Below are positions 22,920-31,806 of a stretch of 64,000 nt of DNA, one piece after another (the first letter of the stretch is position 1; the number at the start of each line of letters is the position of its first letter). A model generated the notes under the pieces. That model saw only the letters and a list, made by a program, of their open reading frames with translations, had not been told where the DNA came from and did not search any database. The translations under genes were made by a program, and so were the position numbers. The stretch is from JABJAG01 sp965222215 (GTDB taxonomy: Bacteria > Pseudomonadota > Alphaproteobacteria > UBA6615), in assembly GCA_965222215.1 (NCBI GenBank), contig OZ244931.1, positions 744,001 to 808,000 on the forward strand, in the 5' to 3' direction.

Positions 22920-25604
22920 ATGGCCGATACCGACAACAAGTGGGTTTACGGATTCGGAGCCGGTTCGTCCGATGGCAGCGCCGACATGCGCAATCTGCTC
23001 GGCGGCAAGGGGGCGAACCTCGCGGAGATGAGCAATCTGGGCTTGCCGGTTCCGCCGGGCTTCACGATTACGACCGAGCTTTGCACCTACTACTACGATA
23101 ACGGCGAGACCTATCCCGAAGAGCTGAATGCGCAGGTCGAGAGAGCTCTCGCGGCGGTCGAAAGCGAAGTCGGCGCCGGGTTCGGCGACGCCCGTAATCC
23201 GCTTTTGGTGTCCGTTCGTTCGGGAGCGCGCGCGTCGATGCCGGGCATGATGGACACTGTCCTCAACCTCGGCCTGAACGATGAGACGGTGCAGGGTTTG
23301 ACCGCGAAATCCGGTGACGCCCGTTTCGCACTCGACAGCTATCGGCGCTTTATTCAGATGTACAGCGACGTGGTTCTGGGCGTCGATCATTATCTGTTCG
23401 AGGAAGTGCTGGAGCAGCACAAGACCGACAACGGGCTGATCCTCGATACGGATTTGGCGGCCGACGACTGGACGACGATCGTCGCGGCGTACAAACAAAT
23501 CGTGCAGGACGAACTCGGCTCTCCGTTTCCCCAGGATCCCCGCGAACAGCTTTGGGGCGCGATCGGTGCGGTGTTCGGGTCGTGGATGAACCAGCGCGCC
23601 GTGACATACCGCCGGTTGCATGGGATCCCCGCGGAGTGGGGGACTGCCGTGAACGTCCAGGCGATGGTGTTCGGCAACATGGGTGACGATTGTGCAACGG
23701 GTGTTGCGTTCACCCGGGATCCGTCGACGGGCGAGAACATCTTCTACGGGGAGTATCTCGTGAACGCCCAGGGTGAAGATGTGGTGGCAGGCATCAGAAC
23801 CCCGCAGCACCTGACGATCGCCGGCAAGGAGCGCAATGGTTCGGACCTGCCGGCGATGGAAGAGGTCATGCCTGATGTGTTCGGGCAGCTCGCCGAAGTG
23901 CGCGAGACGCTCGAGGCCCACTACAAGGACATGCAGGATATCGAGTTCACGGTGCAGCAGAACAAGCTGTACATGCTGCAAACCCGGTCCGGGAAGCGCA
24001 CCGCCGCCGCGGCGATCCGAATTGCCGTGGAGATGGTCGGTGAGGGCGTGATCTCCGAGGCCGATGCCGTCACACGCGTCGAGGCCTCTCAACTCGATCA
24101 GTTGCTTCATCCGCGACTGGACCCGGACGCACCGCGCAACGTGTTGAGCAGAGGCCTGCCGGCGTCGCCCGGCGCGGCATCCGGCAAGATCGTTCTGAGC
24201 GCCGACCTCGCCGAGGATATGGCGCAGCGTGGTGAGGATGTGATCCTCGTGCGTATCGAAACCAGCCCGGAAGATATTCACGGCATGCATGCGGCTCGCG
24301 GTATCCTGACGACTCGCGGTGGCATGACGAGCCATGCGGCGGTTGTCGCGCGGGGCATGGGGCGTCCCTGTGTTGCAGGTGCCGGCGACATCTCCGTCGA
24401 CTATGCCACGGGCGAAGTCCGTGTTGGCGGACGCACGCTGAACGCGGGCGATCAGCTCACGATCGACGGTGCCACGGGCGAGGTTATCGAGGGCGAGGTC
24501 CCGACGATCGAACCGGAAATGTCGGGCGACTTCGCGACGCTCATGTCCTGGGCCGATTCCATTCGCCGCCTGAAAGTCCGGACCAATGCGGAAACGCCGG
24601 TTGATGCATCGACCGCCCGCGACTTCGGCGCCGAGGGGATCGGCCTGTGTCGAACCGAGCACATGTTCTTCGACCCGGAGCGGATCGTCGCCGTGCGGCG
24701 TATGATCCTGGCTGAGGATTTGGCGGGGCGGCGCGAAGCGCTCGATGAGTTGCTTCCTTTTCAGCGGCAGGATTTCGTTGAGCTTTTCCGGATCATGGGC
24801 GGCCTCCCCGTGACGATCCGGCTCCTTGATCCACCGCTTCACGAGTTCCTCCCGAAGTCCGATGAGGAGATCGCCGAGGTCGCGAAATTGGCCGGGCGCG
24901 ATCCGAAGGCGATGACGGACCGGGCGATCCAGCTGCATGAGGCGAACCCGATGCTCGGGCATCGCGGTTGTCGGCTCGGCATTACCTACCCCGAGATATA
25001 TGAAATGCAGGCGCGGGCGATCTTCGAGGCTGCGCTGGCGGTTTCGCAGGAAGATGGAGCGACCGTTCTGCCGGAGATCATGATCCCGCTGGCGGCAACG
25101 AAGCGGGAACTGGATATTCTGAAGGAACGGATCGATACCATCGCGGCCGCCGTATTCGAGGAGAAAGGCGACCGGATCGACTATCAGGTTGGCACGATGA
25201 TCGAGCTGCCGCGTGCTGCACTGCGTGCAGGCGAGCTGGCGGAGACCGCCGAGTTCTTCAGTTTCGGCACCAACGATTTGACTCAAACGACATTCGGAAT
25301 CAGCCGCGACGATGCGGCCGGCTTCCTGTCGGAGTATGAGCGGCTCGGCATCGTCGAAACGGATCCGTTCGTTTCAATCGATGTCGACGGCGTGGGCGAA
25401 CTGGTGTCGATCGCCGCGGAACGCGGCCGGGGAACTCGCCAGGACGTCAAGCTGGGTATTTGCGGAGAGCATGGTGGAGACCCGGCGTCGGTGAAGTTCT
25501 GCGAGAGCGTTGGTCTCGACTATGTTTCCTGTTCGCCTTACCGCGTGCCGATTGCGCGGCTGGCGGCTGCCCAGGCTGTCGTGGAGCAGGGAAAGCCTGG
25601 GTGA
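22920..25604 (+). CDS. ppdK: pyruvate, phosphate dikinase
   Basis: An 894-residue protein. It contains VYGFGAGSSDG, LLGGKGANLAEMSNLGLPVPPGFTI (nucleotide-binding start), the phospho-histidine H472 in GGMTSHAAVVARGMG, and the PEP/pyruvate barrel with IGLCRTEHMFF, MLGHRGCRLGI and FSFGTNDLTQTTFG. It converts pyruvate, ATP and phosphate to PEP, AMP and diphosphate, linking pyruvate to gluconeogenesis. ATG 22920 gives the usual start; an in-frame ATG at 22881 would add 13 residues and overlap glyS. The position directly after glyQS is common in alphaproteobacteria. Confidence 0.96.
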   Translation: MADTDNKWVYGFGAGSSDGSADMRNLLGGKGANLAEMSNLGLPVPPGFTITTELCTYYYDNGETYPEELNAQVERALAAVESEVGAGFGDARNPLLVSVRSGARASMPGMMDTVLNLGLNDETVQGLTAKSGDARFALDSYRRFIQMYSDVVLGVDHYLFEEVLEQHKTDNGLILDTDLAADDWTTIVAAYKQIVQDELGSPFPQDPREQLWGAIGAVFGSWMNQRAVTYRRLHGIPAEWGTAVNVQAMVFGNMGDDCATGVAFTRDPSTGENIFYGEYLVNAQGEDVVAGIRTPQHLTIAGKERNGSDLPAMEEVMPDVFGQLAEVRETLEAHYKDMQDIEFTVQQNKLYMLQTRSGKRTAAAAIRIAVEMVGEGVISEADAVTRVEASQLDQLLHPRLDPDAPRNVLSRGLPASPGAASGKIVLSADLAEDMAQRGEDVILVRIETSPEDIHGMHAARGILTTRGGMTSHAAVVARGMGRPCVAGAGDISVDYATGEVRVGGRTLNAGDQLTIDGATGEVIEGEVPTIEPEMSGDFATLMSWADSIRRLKVRTNAETPVDASTARDFGAEGIGLCRTEHMFFDPERIVAVRRMILAEDLAGRREALDELLPFQRQDFVELFRIMGGLPVTIRLLDPPLHEFLPKSDEEIAEVAKLAGRDPKAMTDRAIQLHEANPMLGHRGCRLGITYPEIYEMQARAIFEAALAVSQEDGATVLPEIMIPLAATKRELDILKERIDTIAAAVFEEKGDRIDYQVGTMIELPRAALRAGELAETAEFFSFGTNDLTQTTFGISRDDAAGFLSEYERLGIVETDPFVSIDVDGVGELVSIAAERGRGTRQDVKLGICGEHGGDPASVKFCESVGLDYVSCSPYRVPIARLAAAQAVVEQGKPG

Positions 25605-25640
25605 GTTCAGCGTATTCGTTTTTCTGCTCAGAAAGTTAAA

Positions 25641-25670
25641 GGCCGCGCCCGGAAGGGCGCGGCCTTTTTT
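25641..25670 (+). terminator. intrinsic terminator after ppdK
   Basis: Arms GGCCGCGCCC (25641-25650) and GGGCGCGGCC (25655-25664) form a perfect 10-bp stem with loop GGAA, followed by six T. Confidence 0.95.
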
Positions 25671-25691
25671 CATTTGAACTGTCTGTCCGCG

Positions 25692-25844
25692 CTACTCGGC
25701 GGCGGCGACACCACCGGTATATGCCGGAGTTTCCGTGTCGCGCTTGGTCAACAGCTTGCGGAAGAAGGCGGAAACGGCCTTGCCCCGTTCACGTTCGGCC
25801 ATGCGCAGGACTTCAAGATCGGAAAGTTCGCTGTAGTTCATCAT
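25692..25844 (-). CDS. 50-residue small hypothetical protein
   Basis: A short frame on the minus strand, start ATG 25844 (a second ATG follows at once), preceded by GTAGGAGC as ribosome binding site. The protein starts MMNYSELSDLEVLRMAERER. It has a helical basic core, KAVSAFFRKLLTKR, and an Ala-rich end. No family was recognised. The good ribosome binding site, the A+T-rich promoter-like upstream region and codon use support it as real. It may be a small regulatory or membrane-surface protein. Confidence 0.6.
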   Translation of the reverse strand: MMNYSELSDLEVLRMAERERGKAVSAFFRKLLTKRDTETPAYTGGVAAAE

Positions 25845-26008
25845 TGTCGATTGCTCCTACGCTCGGGTTGAAACTGATGAACCCGATATAATGGCAGCAA
25901 TGTTGACAATCAATGAATATGTCATGCAAAAACAGCATAACAGATATCGGTGGCAGGAAACAGTTAGGGTTTTTATGTGCTTATTTATTCCGTTTTGGAA
26001 TACTCAGT
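25845..26008. promoter_or_regulatory. A+T-rich intergenic region upstream of the small protein
   Basis: 164 bp between the small protein and ygfZ (both minus strand). It is markedly A+T-rich for this window (about 25885-26000). It should contain the promoter of the 50-residue protein; several TATAAT-like stretches are present on the minus strand (for example around 25886-25891), but none can be chosen with certainty. Confidence 0.4.
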
Positions 26009-26872
26009 TCAGGACAGAGCCTTAAGAGTGTGAGCGCCTTCGATGGTGAGGGAATTGCCTGAATCTCCGGCATCGACCCGGATGGAGGCCAGAATGATGC
26101 CGTCTCTGGCGGAACGCACTTCGCCGACGACTTTGTCTCCAGCGTTGATTGCGGTTCCGGGCTCGGGAGTCGGACCGTCCAGACGGAACGCTTTCAGGCT
26201 GCGCTTGACCAGTCCGCGATACTTGGTTCGCGCCGTCAATTCCTGTCCCATATAGCAGCCCTTTCCCCAGTCGATCCCGTTGAGCGCGTCGATGTTCGAT
26301 TCCAGCAGGGTGGATTTTTCGAGTTCGAGGTCGCGCAGCCCGTCGGGAACCTCCAGGCGGATTCGCTGACGGTCATAATCTGCGAACGTGCCCGGGCTTA
26401 TCGAATACTCGGCGACCAACCGGTCGACGGCATCATGACTTCCCACAATGCGCGCTCCGAGTTCCGTTGTGCGCGGATCCGCCAAAACCAGGGCGCCTGC
26501 CTCGCTTCGGCACTCTCCCGCATCGTCTTTGAGCTTAATAGTGTCCAGCGTGCCGGTACCGAAAATGGCTTTGACGCAGAGATCGGGCCGGGCCGTTAAC
26601 GTAACGTTTGCGCGCAGTTTGAACCGGGACAGCCGTGTTGCAAGGTCTTCGCCGCGCCCGCCTTCGCAATCGATCAGGATGCCGTCGCTCCACGGAAGGA
26701 GAATAAAGTCGTGCAGGAACTTGCCCTGGGGCGTGAGGAGCGTCCCGTAAGCGGCGCGATCGGACGAAACCTTCTCGACGTCCTGGGAGATCAAGCCTTG
26801 TAGAAAAACGCGGGTATCGGCGCCTGTGATCTCGATAAGGTCGCGTTCCAGTTCACAGAAATGTACGGGCAT
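26009..26872 (-). CDS. ygfZ: YgfZ/GcvT-type folate-binding protein
   Basis: A 287-residue protein of the COG0354 family. The signature KGCYMGQELTAR is complete (the family K-G-C-Y-x-G-Q-E motif with the essential Cys). The N-terminus LIEITGADTRVFLQGLISQDV is also typical. In E. coli YgfZ binds folate and helps maintain some iron-sulfur enzymes. Divergent from the glycan operon starting at 27024; the 151-bp gap between them would hold both promoters. Confidence 0.93.
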   Translation of the reverse strand: MPVHFCELERDLIEITGADTRVFLQGLISQDVEKVSSDRAAYGTLLTPQGKFLHDFILLPWSDGILIDCEGGRGEDLATRLSRFKLRANVTLTARPDLCVKAIFGTGTLDTIKLKDDAGECRSEAGALVLADPRTTELGARIVGSHDAVDRLVAEYSISPGTFADYDRQRIRLEVPDGLRDLELEKSTLLESNIDALNGIDWGKGCYMGQELTARTKYRGLVKRSLKAFRLDGPTPEPGTAINAGDKVVGEVRSARDGIILASIRVDAGDSGNSLTIEGAHTLKALS

Positions 26873-27023
26873 GGTCGACTCTCAACCGTCATGATTACGC
26901 GGTACGGGGCGTTGGGGACCAAGTTTACATGGTGCATCATTTCGCACGAGGCAAGTTTGCCAGTCTCGCACGTGAACCAGCGTTTGGCGCGCGGCGGGCT
27001 GGACGCGTATAAGCCTGCTCATC

Positions 27024-28010
27024 ATGCGAATACTGTTCATAGGGCCGAACCGGATCGGTGATGCGGTGCTTGCATCCGGCCTGTTGAATCATCTGCTCGG
27101 CGACTACCCTCATGCGCGAATCACCGTTGCCTGTGGCGCGGCGGCGGCTCCTCTTTTCGAGGCACTGCCACAACTCGAAACCCTGATTCCGATGACGAAA
27201 ACGGCTCGGAGCGCGCACTGGTGGCGATTGTGGAAACAAGTTGCCCGATACCGCTGGGACATGGTCGTCGATACGCGAAGATCGGTCGTTCCGTGGGTGA
27301 TCCTCGCAGGACGTCGGCATGCGGCGCCCGCGTCGAGTGCCGGGCCGCTCGAACATGCCGTTGTTACGTTTGCACGGGCACTTGGAATGGCGGACGATCC
27401 ACCGTCTCCCCGGATCTGGATGTCCCCGGAACACAGCAGGCGCGCCCAAGAACTCATTCCGGACGGGAAGCCGGTTCTGGCGGTCGGGCCCACGGCGAAC
27501 TGGCCGGGTAAAGTTTGGCGCGCCGAGCGGTTCTGCGAAACCGCCGAAGAACTCACATCCGCATCGGCCGATGTAAGCGCAGGCGGGATGCCTGGCGCGC
27601 GGATCGCAGTTTTCGGTGCCGCGACTGAACGGGATATCGCGGCGCCCCTGCTTCAGATGCTTCCGCCGGAACGAACGATCGATCTGGTCGGGGAAGTCGA
27701 TCTTTTGACGGCGTCGGCGTGTCTGGCGCGCAGCGATATGTATATTGGAAACGATTCCGGCTTGATGCATATGTCTGCGGCCGTCGGAACTCCCACTCTC
27801 GGGTTGTTCGGCCCCAGCATGCCGGAACGCTACGCACCGTGGGGCGATCACACCGCATGGGTGCGTACAGACAAGGATGTTCATGAGATCGTTTCCGAAC
27901 CTGGCTATGACCATCGAAATACCGGCACACTGATGGATGGTTTGCCAGTCGATCGGGTTGTGACGGCAGCGCAGGAATTGCGCACCCGAACGATGGAGCG
28001 TGCTGCATGA
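27024..28010 (+). CDS. glycosyltransferase family 9 (heptosyltransferase-like)
   Basis: A 328-residue GT-B enzyme. It starts MRILFIGPNRIGDAVLASGLLNHLL, the hallmark of ADP-heptose:LPS heptosyltransferases, and has the donor-site segments AVGPTANWPGKVWRAERF and DMYIGNDSGLMHMSAAVGTPTLGLFGPS. It probably adds heptose or a related sugar to a lipid-A core. It overlaps the following GT2 gene by four bases (ATGA) and starts a four-gene operon. Confidence 0.9.
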   Translation: MRILFIGPNRIGDAVLASGLLNHLLGDYPHARITVACGAAAAPLFEALPQLETLIPMTKTARSAHWWRLWKQVARYRWDMVVDTRRSVVPWVILAGRRHAAPASSAGPLEHAVVTFARALGMADDPPSPRIWMSPEHSRRAQELIPDGKPVLAVGPTANWPGKVWRAERFCETAEELTSASADVSAGGMPGARIAVFGAATERDIAAPLLQMLPPERTIDLVGEVDLLTASACLARSDMYIGNDSGLMHMSAAVGTPTLGLFGPSMPERYAPWGDHTAWVRTDKDVHEIVSEPGYDHRNTGTLMDGLPVDRVVTAAQELRTRTMERAA

Positions 28011-28789
28011 ACGAAGATGCCGGATCGCCGCGCCTGTCGGCTCTCGTGGTGGCGCACAACGAGGAAGCTGAACTCGATGGGTGTCTGGCGAGCCTCGCGT
28101 TTGCAGATGAGATTCTCGTGGTGCTGGACCGCTGCACCGATGGCTCCCGCGACATCGCCCTGGCGCATAACGCCCGTATTGAGGAAGGGGCGTGGGAGAT
28201 CGAGGGCGAACGCCGAAATCGTGGGATTGCGTTGTGCGAAGGCGACTGGATTTTGGAGGTCGACGCGGACGAGAGGGTCAGCGACGACCTGGCAGCGGAG
28301 ATTCGCGAAACCATTGCGCGGTCCGGATACGGTCACTTTCTGATTCCGTATCACAACTATATCGGTGATCGCCTGGTGGAGTTCGGCTGGGGCGCAGCGT
28401 GGGGCGTAAGCGCGACCGTACGATTGTTCGCGAACGACCCCGTGCGCGGACCGGCGAAACAATGGGGAGACCAGCGAATTCATCCGGCCGTCGAGCTTCT
28501 CGGTGAACCCGGACGCCTTACGAAACCGATGATTCACTACGTGGACCGGAATATTTCGGACATGATTGCGCGTCTTGATCGGTATACGTCCGCGCGCGCG
28601 CGCGATCTGCGGGCATCCGGCGACATCGGCGATTTCCGCCACAACGTACGTCGCATGTTCTCGCGTTTCTGGAAGTGCTACGTGGCGCGCCGCGGCTACC
28701 GAGAAGGCCAGTACGGATTCCTGATCGCACTGATGGCCGCGCTCTATCCTATCGTCAGCTACCTTAAGGCCAATCTCGAGGACGAATAG
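28007..28789 (+). CDS. glycosyltransferase family 2 (WaaE/KdtX-like)
   Basis: A 260-residue GT-A enzyme: LSALVVAHNEEAELDGCLASLAFADEILVVLD, a W..I...RNRGI segment and the metal-binding WILEVDADERVS. The order NEE...L.SL.FADEI.V.D..S.D and the D-x-D with ERVS are typical of WaaE/LPS-core beta-glucosyltransferase-like proteins. A C-terminal hydrophobic stretch (FLIALMAALYPIVSYLKANL) may bind the membrane. Coupled to the GT9 gene by ATGA and one base from the next start. Confidence 0.88.
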   Translation: MNEDAGSPRLSALVVAHNEEAELDGCLASLAFADEILVVLDRCTDGSRDIALAHNARIEEGAWEIEGERRNRGIALCEGDWILEVDADERVSDDLAAEIRETIARSGYGHFLIPYHNYIGDRLVEFGWGAAWGVSATVRLFANDPVRGPAKQWGDQRIHPAVELLGEPGRLTKPMIHYVDRNISDMIARLDRYTSARARDLRASGDIGDFRHNVRRMFSRFWKCYVARRGYREGQYGFLIALMAALYPIVSYLKANLEDE

Positions 28790-28790
28790 C

Positions 28791-29822
28791 GTGCGTTTGT
28801 TACAGACCATGGCGGGAGCCGAAGTCGGGGGGGCTGAAGCGTTCTTCGTGCGACTGGCCGTCGCTTTCGAGAAAGCCGGCGTGGATCAGCGTGTGATCAT
28901 TCGCCGTGATCCCGCGCGCGCGCGTGCGCTGCGCGCGGGGGGCGTGAACTCCGTCGAGCTCCCGTTCGGCGGCCGCATGGATTTTCGAACGCGCCCGGCG
29001 CTACAGCGCGAAATCGATCGAAGCCGTCCCGATATCGTTCTCAGCTGGATGAGCCGGGCAAGCTGGGCAACCCCGAAAGCGGAAGGATCCCAGAGCTACA
29101 AGCTGATCGGACGGCTCGGCGGCTACTATGACCTCAAATACTATCGGCACTGCGACTATCTGATCGGCAACACGCAGGACATCGTAAAACACATTGTGGA
29201 TGCAGGATTCGACGCGCAACGCGCGGTGTACCTGCCCAACTTCGTACATGCACCGCATCGAGAAGCAATATCCCGGATCGGACTCGATACGCCGATCGGA
29301 GCACCATTACTTCTGGCGATGGGGCGTCTGCACGAAAACAAGGGGTTCGATGTCCTATTGCGCGCGATGGCGTCACTTCCCGATCACTGGCTGTGGATTG
29401 CCGGCGAGGGCCCGGAAGCCGGGGCGCTTACGCAACTGGCCAGTGACCTCGGCGTTTCTGATCGTGTCCGGTTTCTCGGTTGGCGCGATGATTCGGACGC
29501 CTTAATGCGGGCGTGCGATATTTTTGTTTGCTCGTCTCGCCACGAACCGCTGGGCAACATCGTGTTGGAGGCCTGGGCTGCCGAAAAACCCGTCGTTGCC
29601 GCAAATGCCGTCGGACCGGCCGGTCTTATCGGTGAGGACGAAGCGGGTCTGCTGGTGCCGATCGAAGAACCTGAACCACTCGCCGACGCGGTCAAGAAAT
29701 TGTCGGCTTCTGCAGATCTCGCGGCACGCCTTGCTGCCGAAGGGCGGACGCGTTTCGAGCGCGACTACACGGAAGACGCTGTTGTCGCGAAGTATCTGTC
29801 GTTTTTCGAATCTGTGCGCTGA
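28791..29822 (+). CDS. glycosyltransferase family 4
   Basis: A 343-residue GT-B retaining enzyme starting with GTG at 28791. AGAEVGGAEAFFVRLAVAFEKAGV is the N-terminal loop, LLLAMGRLHENKGFDVLLRAMASL the donor-site hinge and CSSRHEPLGNIVLEAWAAEKPVVAA the nucleotide-sugar E-x7-E motif. It likely transfers a hexose during LPS core or capsule assembly. It directly follows GT2 (one-base gap) and is followed by asparagine synthase two bases later. Confidence 0.9.
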   Translation: MRLLQTMAGAEVGGAEAFFVRLAVAFEKAGVDQRVIIRRDPARARALRAGGVNSVELPFGGRMDFRTRPALQREIDRSRPDIVLSWMSRASWATPKAEGSQSYKLIGRLGGYYDLKYYRHCDYLIGNTQDIVKHIVDAGFDAQRAVYLPNFVHAPHREAISRIGLDTPIGAPLLLAMGRLHENKGFDVLLRAMASLPDHWLWIAGEGPEAGALTQLASDLGVSDRVRFLGWRDDSDALMRACDIFVCSSRHEPLGNIVLEAWAAEKPVVAANAVGPAGLIGEDEAGLLVPIEEPEPLADAVKKLSASADLAARLAAEGRTRFERDYTEDAVVAKYLSFFESVR

Positions 29823-29824
29823 TC

Positions 29825-31600
29825 ATGTGCGGAATCGCAGGATTGATGGCAACGGGGGGGGCGGAAGCGGATACCGCCGCGCTGGAGCGCCTGACCGATG
29901 CGATCCGTCACAGGGGCCCGGATGGCGATGGAGCCTATGCCGCGCGAAATGTGGCACTAGGGCAGACGCGTTTGGCAATCATCGACTTGGAAACAGGAAA
30001 CCAGCCGCTCTATGAGCCCGGCGGCGCGGTCCTGGTCGCCAACGGAGAGATCTACAACTACCTTGAGCTGCGCGCGGAACTGGGCGAGGATGAATTCGCG
30101 ACCCGGTCCGATTGTGAGCCGCCACTCCATCTGTATCGTCGTCACGGTCTGGATTTCGTCGACCACCTGCGCGGGATGTACGCCCTCGCGCTCTACGATC
30201 CGATCGAAGGACAACTCGTCATTGCCCGCGATCCGTTCGGGATAAAGCCGCTCTACTATGCCCAGACATCCGGCGGATTTGCGTTTGCGTCCGAGCCGCA
30301 GGCGTTGCTCGCTGCCGGACTGGTGGAAGCCAGAATCAACGCCGATGCGCGCGCGGAACTCTTCCAGCTTCAATTCACCACCGGCGCCGAGACCATATTT
30401 GAAGGCATCAGCCGCGTTCTTCCGGGAGAGATGATCGTCGTGCGTGACGGGCGTATTGTCGCGCGTCGCCGTCGCACCATTTTGCCGACGGACGGACCGG
30501 CGACATGGAGTGAGCTCGAGGCCCTGGAGAGACTGGACACGGCCTTGCGGGATAGCGTGGAGGTTCACCAGCGTTCCGATGTGCCTTATGGGATGTTTCT
30601 CTCCGGCGGTGTCGACAGTTCCGTCTTGCTGGCATTGATGGCTGACCTGAACGAGCAGCCGGTACACGCTTTTACGGCAGGGTTTGTCGGCGCCTCGGTG
30701 GCGGACGAGCGAGCGCATGCGCGCGCCGTTGCGGGGTCGGCGGGTGCAGTCACGGTCGATATTTCCATTGGGCCGGAAGATTTCTGGCGCGACCTGCCGC
30801 GCATCGTGGCGGCGATGGACGACCCGTCCGCCGACTACGCCATCGTGCCGACGTTCCTGCTGGCGGAAGCCGTGCGGCGCGAAGGTCTCAAAGTCGTTCT
30901 CACGGGTGAGGGTGGTGACGAGCTGTTTGCGGGCTACGGCCGCTACCGCAGTGCGACGCGGCCATGGTGGCGCGGAGGCAGGAGCATGCGCGCGCGGGGC
31001 ATCTTCGACGGCCTGGGAGTCCTGCGAGATATCCCCGCGGGTTGGCGTGACGGGTTTGCCGCCGTGGAACAAACCCTGGAAACCGGTTCGCGAACCCGCC
31101 TTCAGGTCGCGCAGGCTACGGACTGTGCCGACTGGCTGCCGAATGACCTGCTGTTGAAAGTCGATCGCTGTCTGATGGCGAACGGTGTCGAAGGGCGTAC
31201 GCCGTTTCTCGATCCGGAGGTTGCCGATGTGGCATACCGGCTTTCGGATTCCCTGAAAGTTCGTGATGGTCTGGGAAAGTGGTTGCTGCGGAAATGGCTC
31301 GATGGTCGTCTGCCCGCGGCGGGCGCCTTTGAGAGAAAGCGCGGGTTCTCCGTTCCGGTGGCCGAATGGATTCGCGATTCTGCCGATGTCATCGGGCCCC
31401 TCGTTGCGCGACAGCCGGGTATTGTCGAAATGTGCGAACCGCGCGCCGTGGAAAACCTGTACGCGAAGGCGGGAAAGCGTGAGGGTTTTGCGGCCTGGTT
31501 ATTGTTGTTTTACGCGCTGTGGCACAACCACCATGTGCTCGGAATTCATGGTGTGGAGGACGTTCGCGCGGCGCTGGAGGCGGCGCGCAAAGCTGCCTGA
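29825..31600 (+). CDS. asnB: asparagine synthase (glutamine-hydrolysing)
   Basis: A 591-residue protein starting MCGIAG, with Cys2 as the glutamine amidotransferase nucleophile. The N-terminal domain runs to about 190; the synthetase domain has the PP-loop SGGVDSSVLLALM near 258-270 and the VVLTGEGGDELFAGYGRYR segment. It makes asparagine from aspartate, or amidates a sugar acid or peptide. As the last gene of a glycosyltransferase operon it may amidate a uronic or aminouronic acid instead of serving amino acid supply. That specificity is inference. Confidence 0.9.
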   Translation: MCGIAGLMATGGAEADTAALERLTDAIRHRGPDGDGAYAARNVALGQTRLAIIDLETGNQPLYEPGGAVLVANGEIYNYLELRAELGEDEFATRSDCEPPLHLYRRHGLDFVDHLRGMYALALYDPIEGQLVIARDPFGIKPLYYAQTSGGFAFASEPQALLAAGLVEARINADARAELFQLQFTTGAETIFEGISRVLPGEMIVVRDGRIVARRRRTILPTDGPATWSELEALERLDTALRDSVEVHQRSDVPYGMFLSGGVDSSVLLALMADLNEQPVHAFTAGFVGASVADERAHARAVAGSAGAVTVDISIGPEDFWRDLPRIVAAMDDPSADYAIVPTFLLAEAVRREGLKVVLTGEGGDELFAGYGRYRSATRPWWRGGRSMRARGIFDGLGVLRDIPAGWRDGFAAVEQTLETGSRTRLQVAQATDCADWLPNDLLLKVDRCLMANGVEGRTPFLDPEVADVAYRLSDSLKVRDGLGKWLLRKWLDGRLPAAGAFERKRGFSVPVAEWIRDSADVIGPLVARQPGIVEMCEPRAVENLYAKAGKREGFAAWLLLFYALWHNHHVLGIHGVEDVRAALEAARKAA

Positions 31601-31806
31601 ATATAGGGTTCTGGCGGGTTTCCGATTTCCGCATGTTTTTCTGAGCTTATCTCGGTATGCGAGCCATGCTTCCTGCGCGGCTGACTCTCCGATGCAATCG
31701 TCCTATATTCCGCTCATATTTTGTGCACTGCACACATGAGGCTTATTGCCTCGACCCGGGCGGGAACTCCGGTTTCGGGACGGACATCAAGTAAGGAGAG
31801 CGAGCC
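31601..31806 (+). promoter_or_regulatory. promoter region of the thiolase gene with a TGTGCA-C-TGCACA element
   Basis: A 206-bp gap. TGTGCACTGCACA (31722-31734) is a perfect 13-base inverted repeat with single-base centre, inside an A+T-rich TATTTTGTGCACTGCACACA context. TGC/GCA-rich palindromes are bound by PhaR-type regulators of polyhydroxybutyrate metabolism, which would fit a thiolase target, but the regulator is not in the window. AAGGAGA (31792-31798) is the ribosome binding site for 31807. Confidence 0.5.

Noticed and set aside
22809..25286. 825-codon minus-strand frame
   Set aside because: Antisense to ppdK, with no recognisable motif and unnatural composition; a codon-bias shadow.
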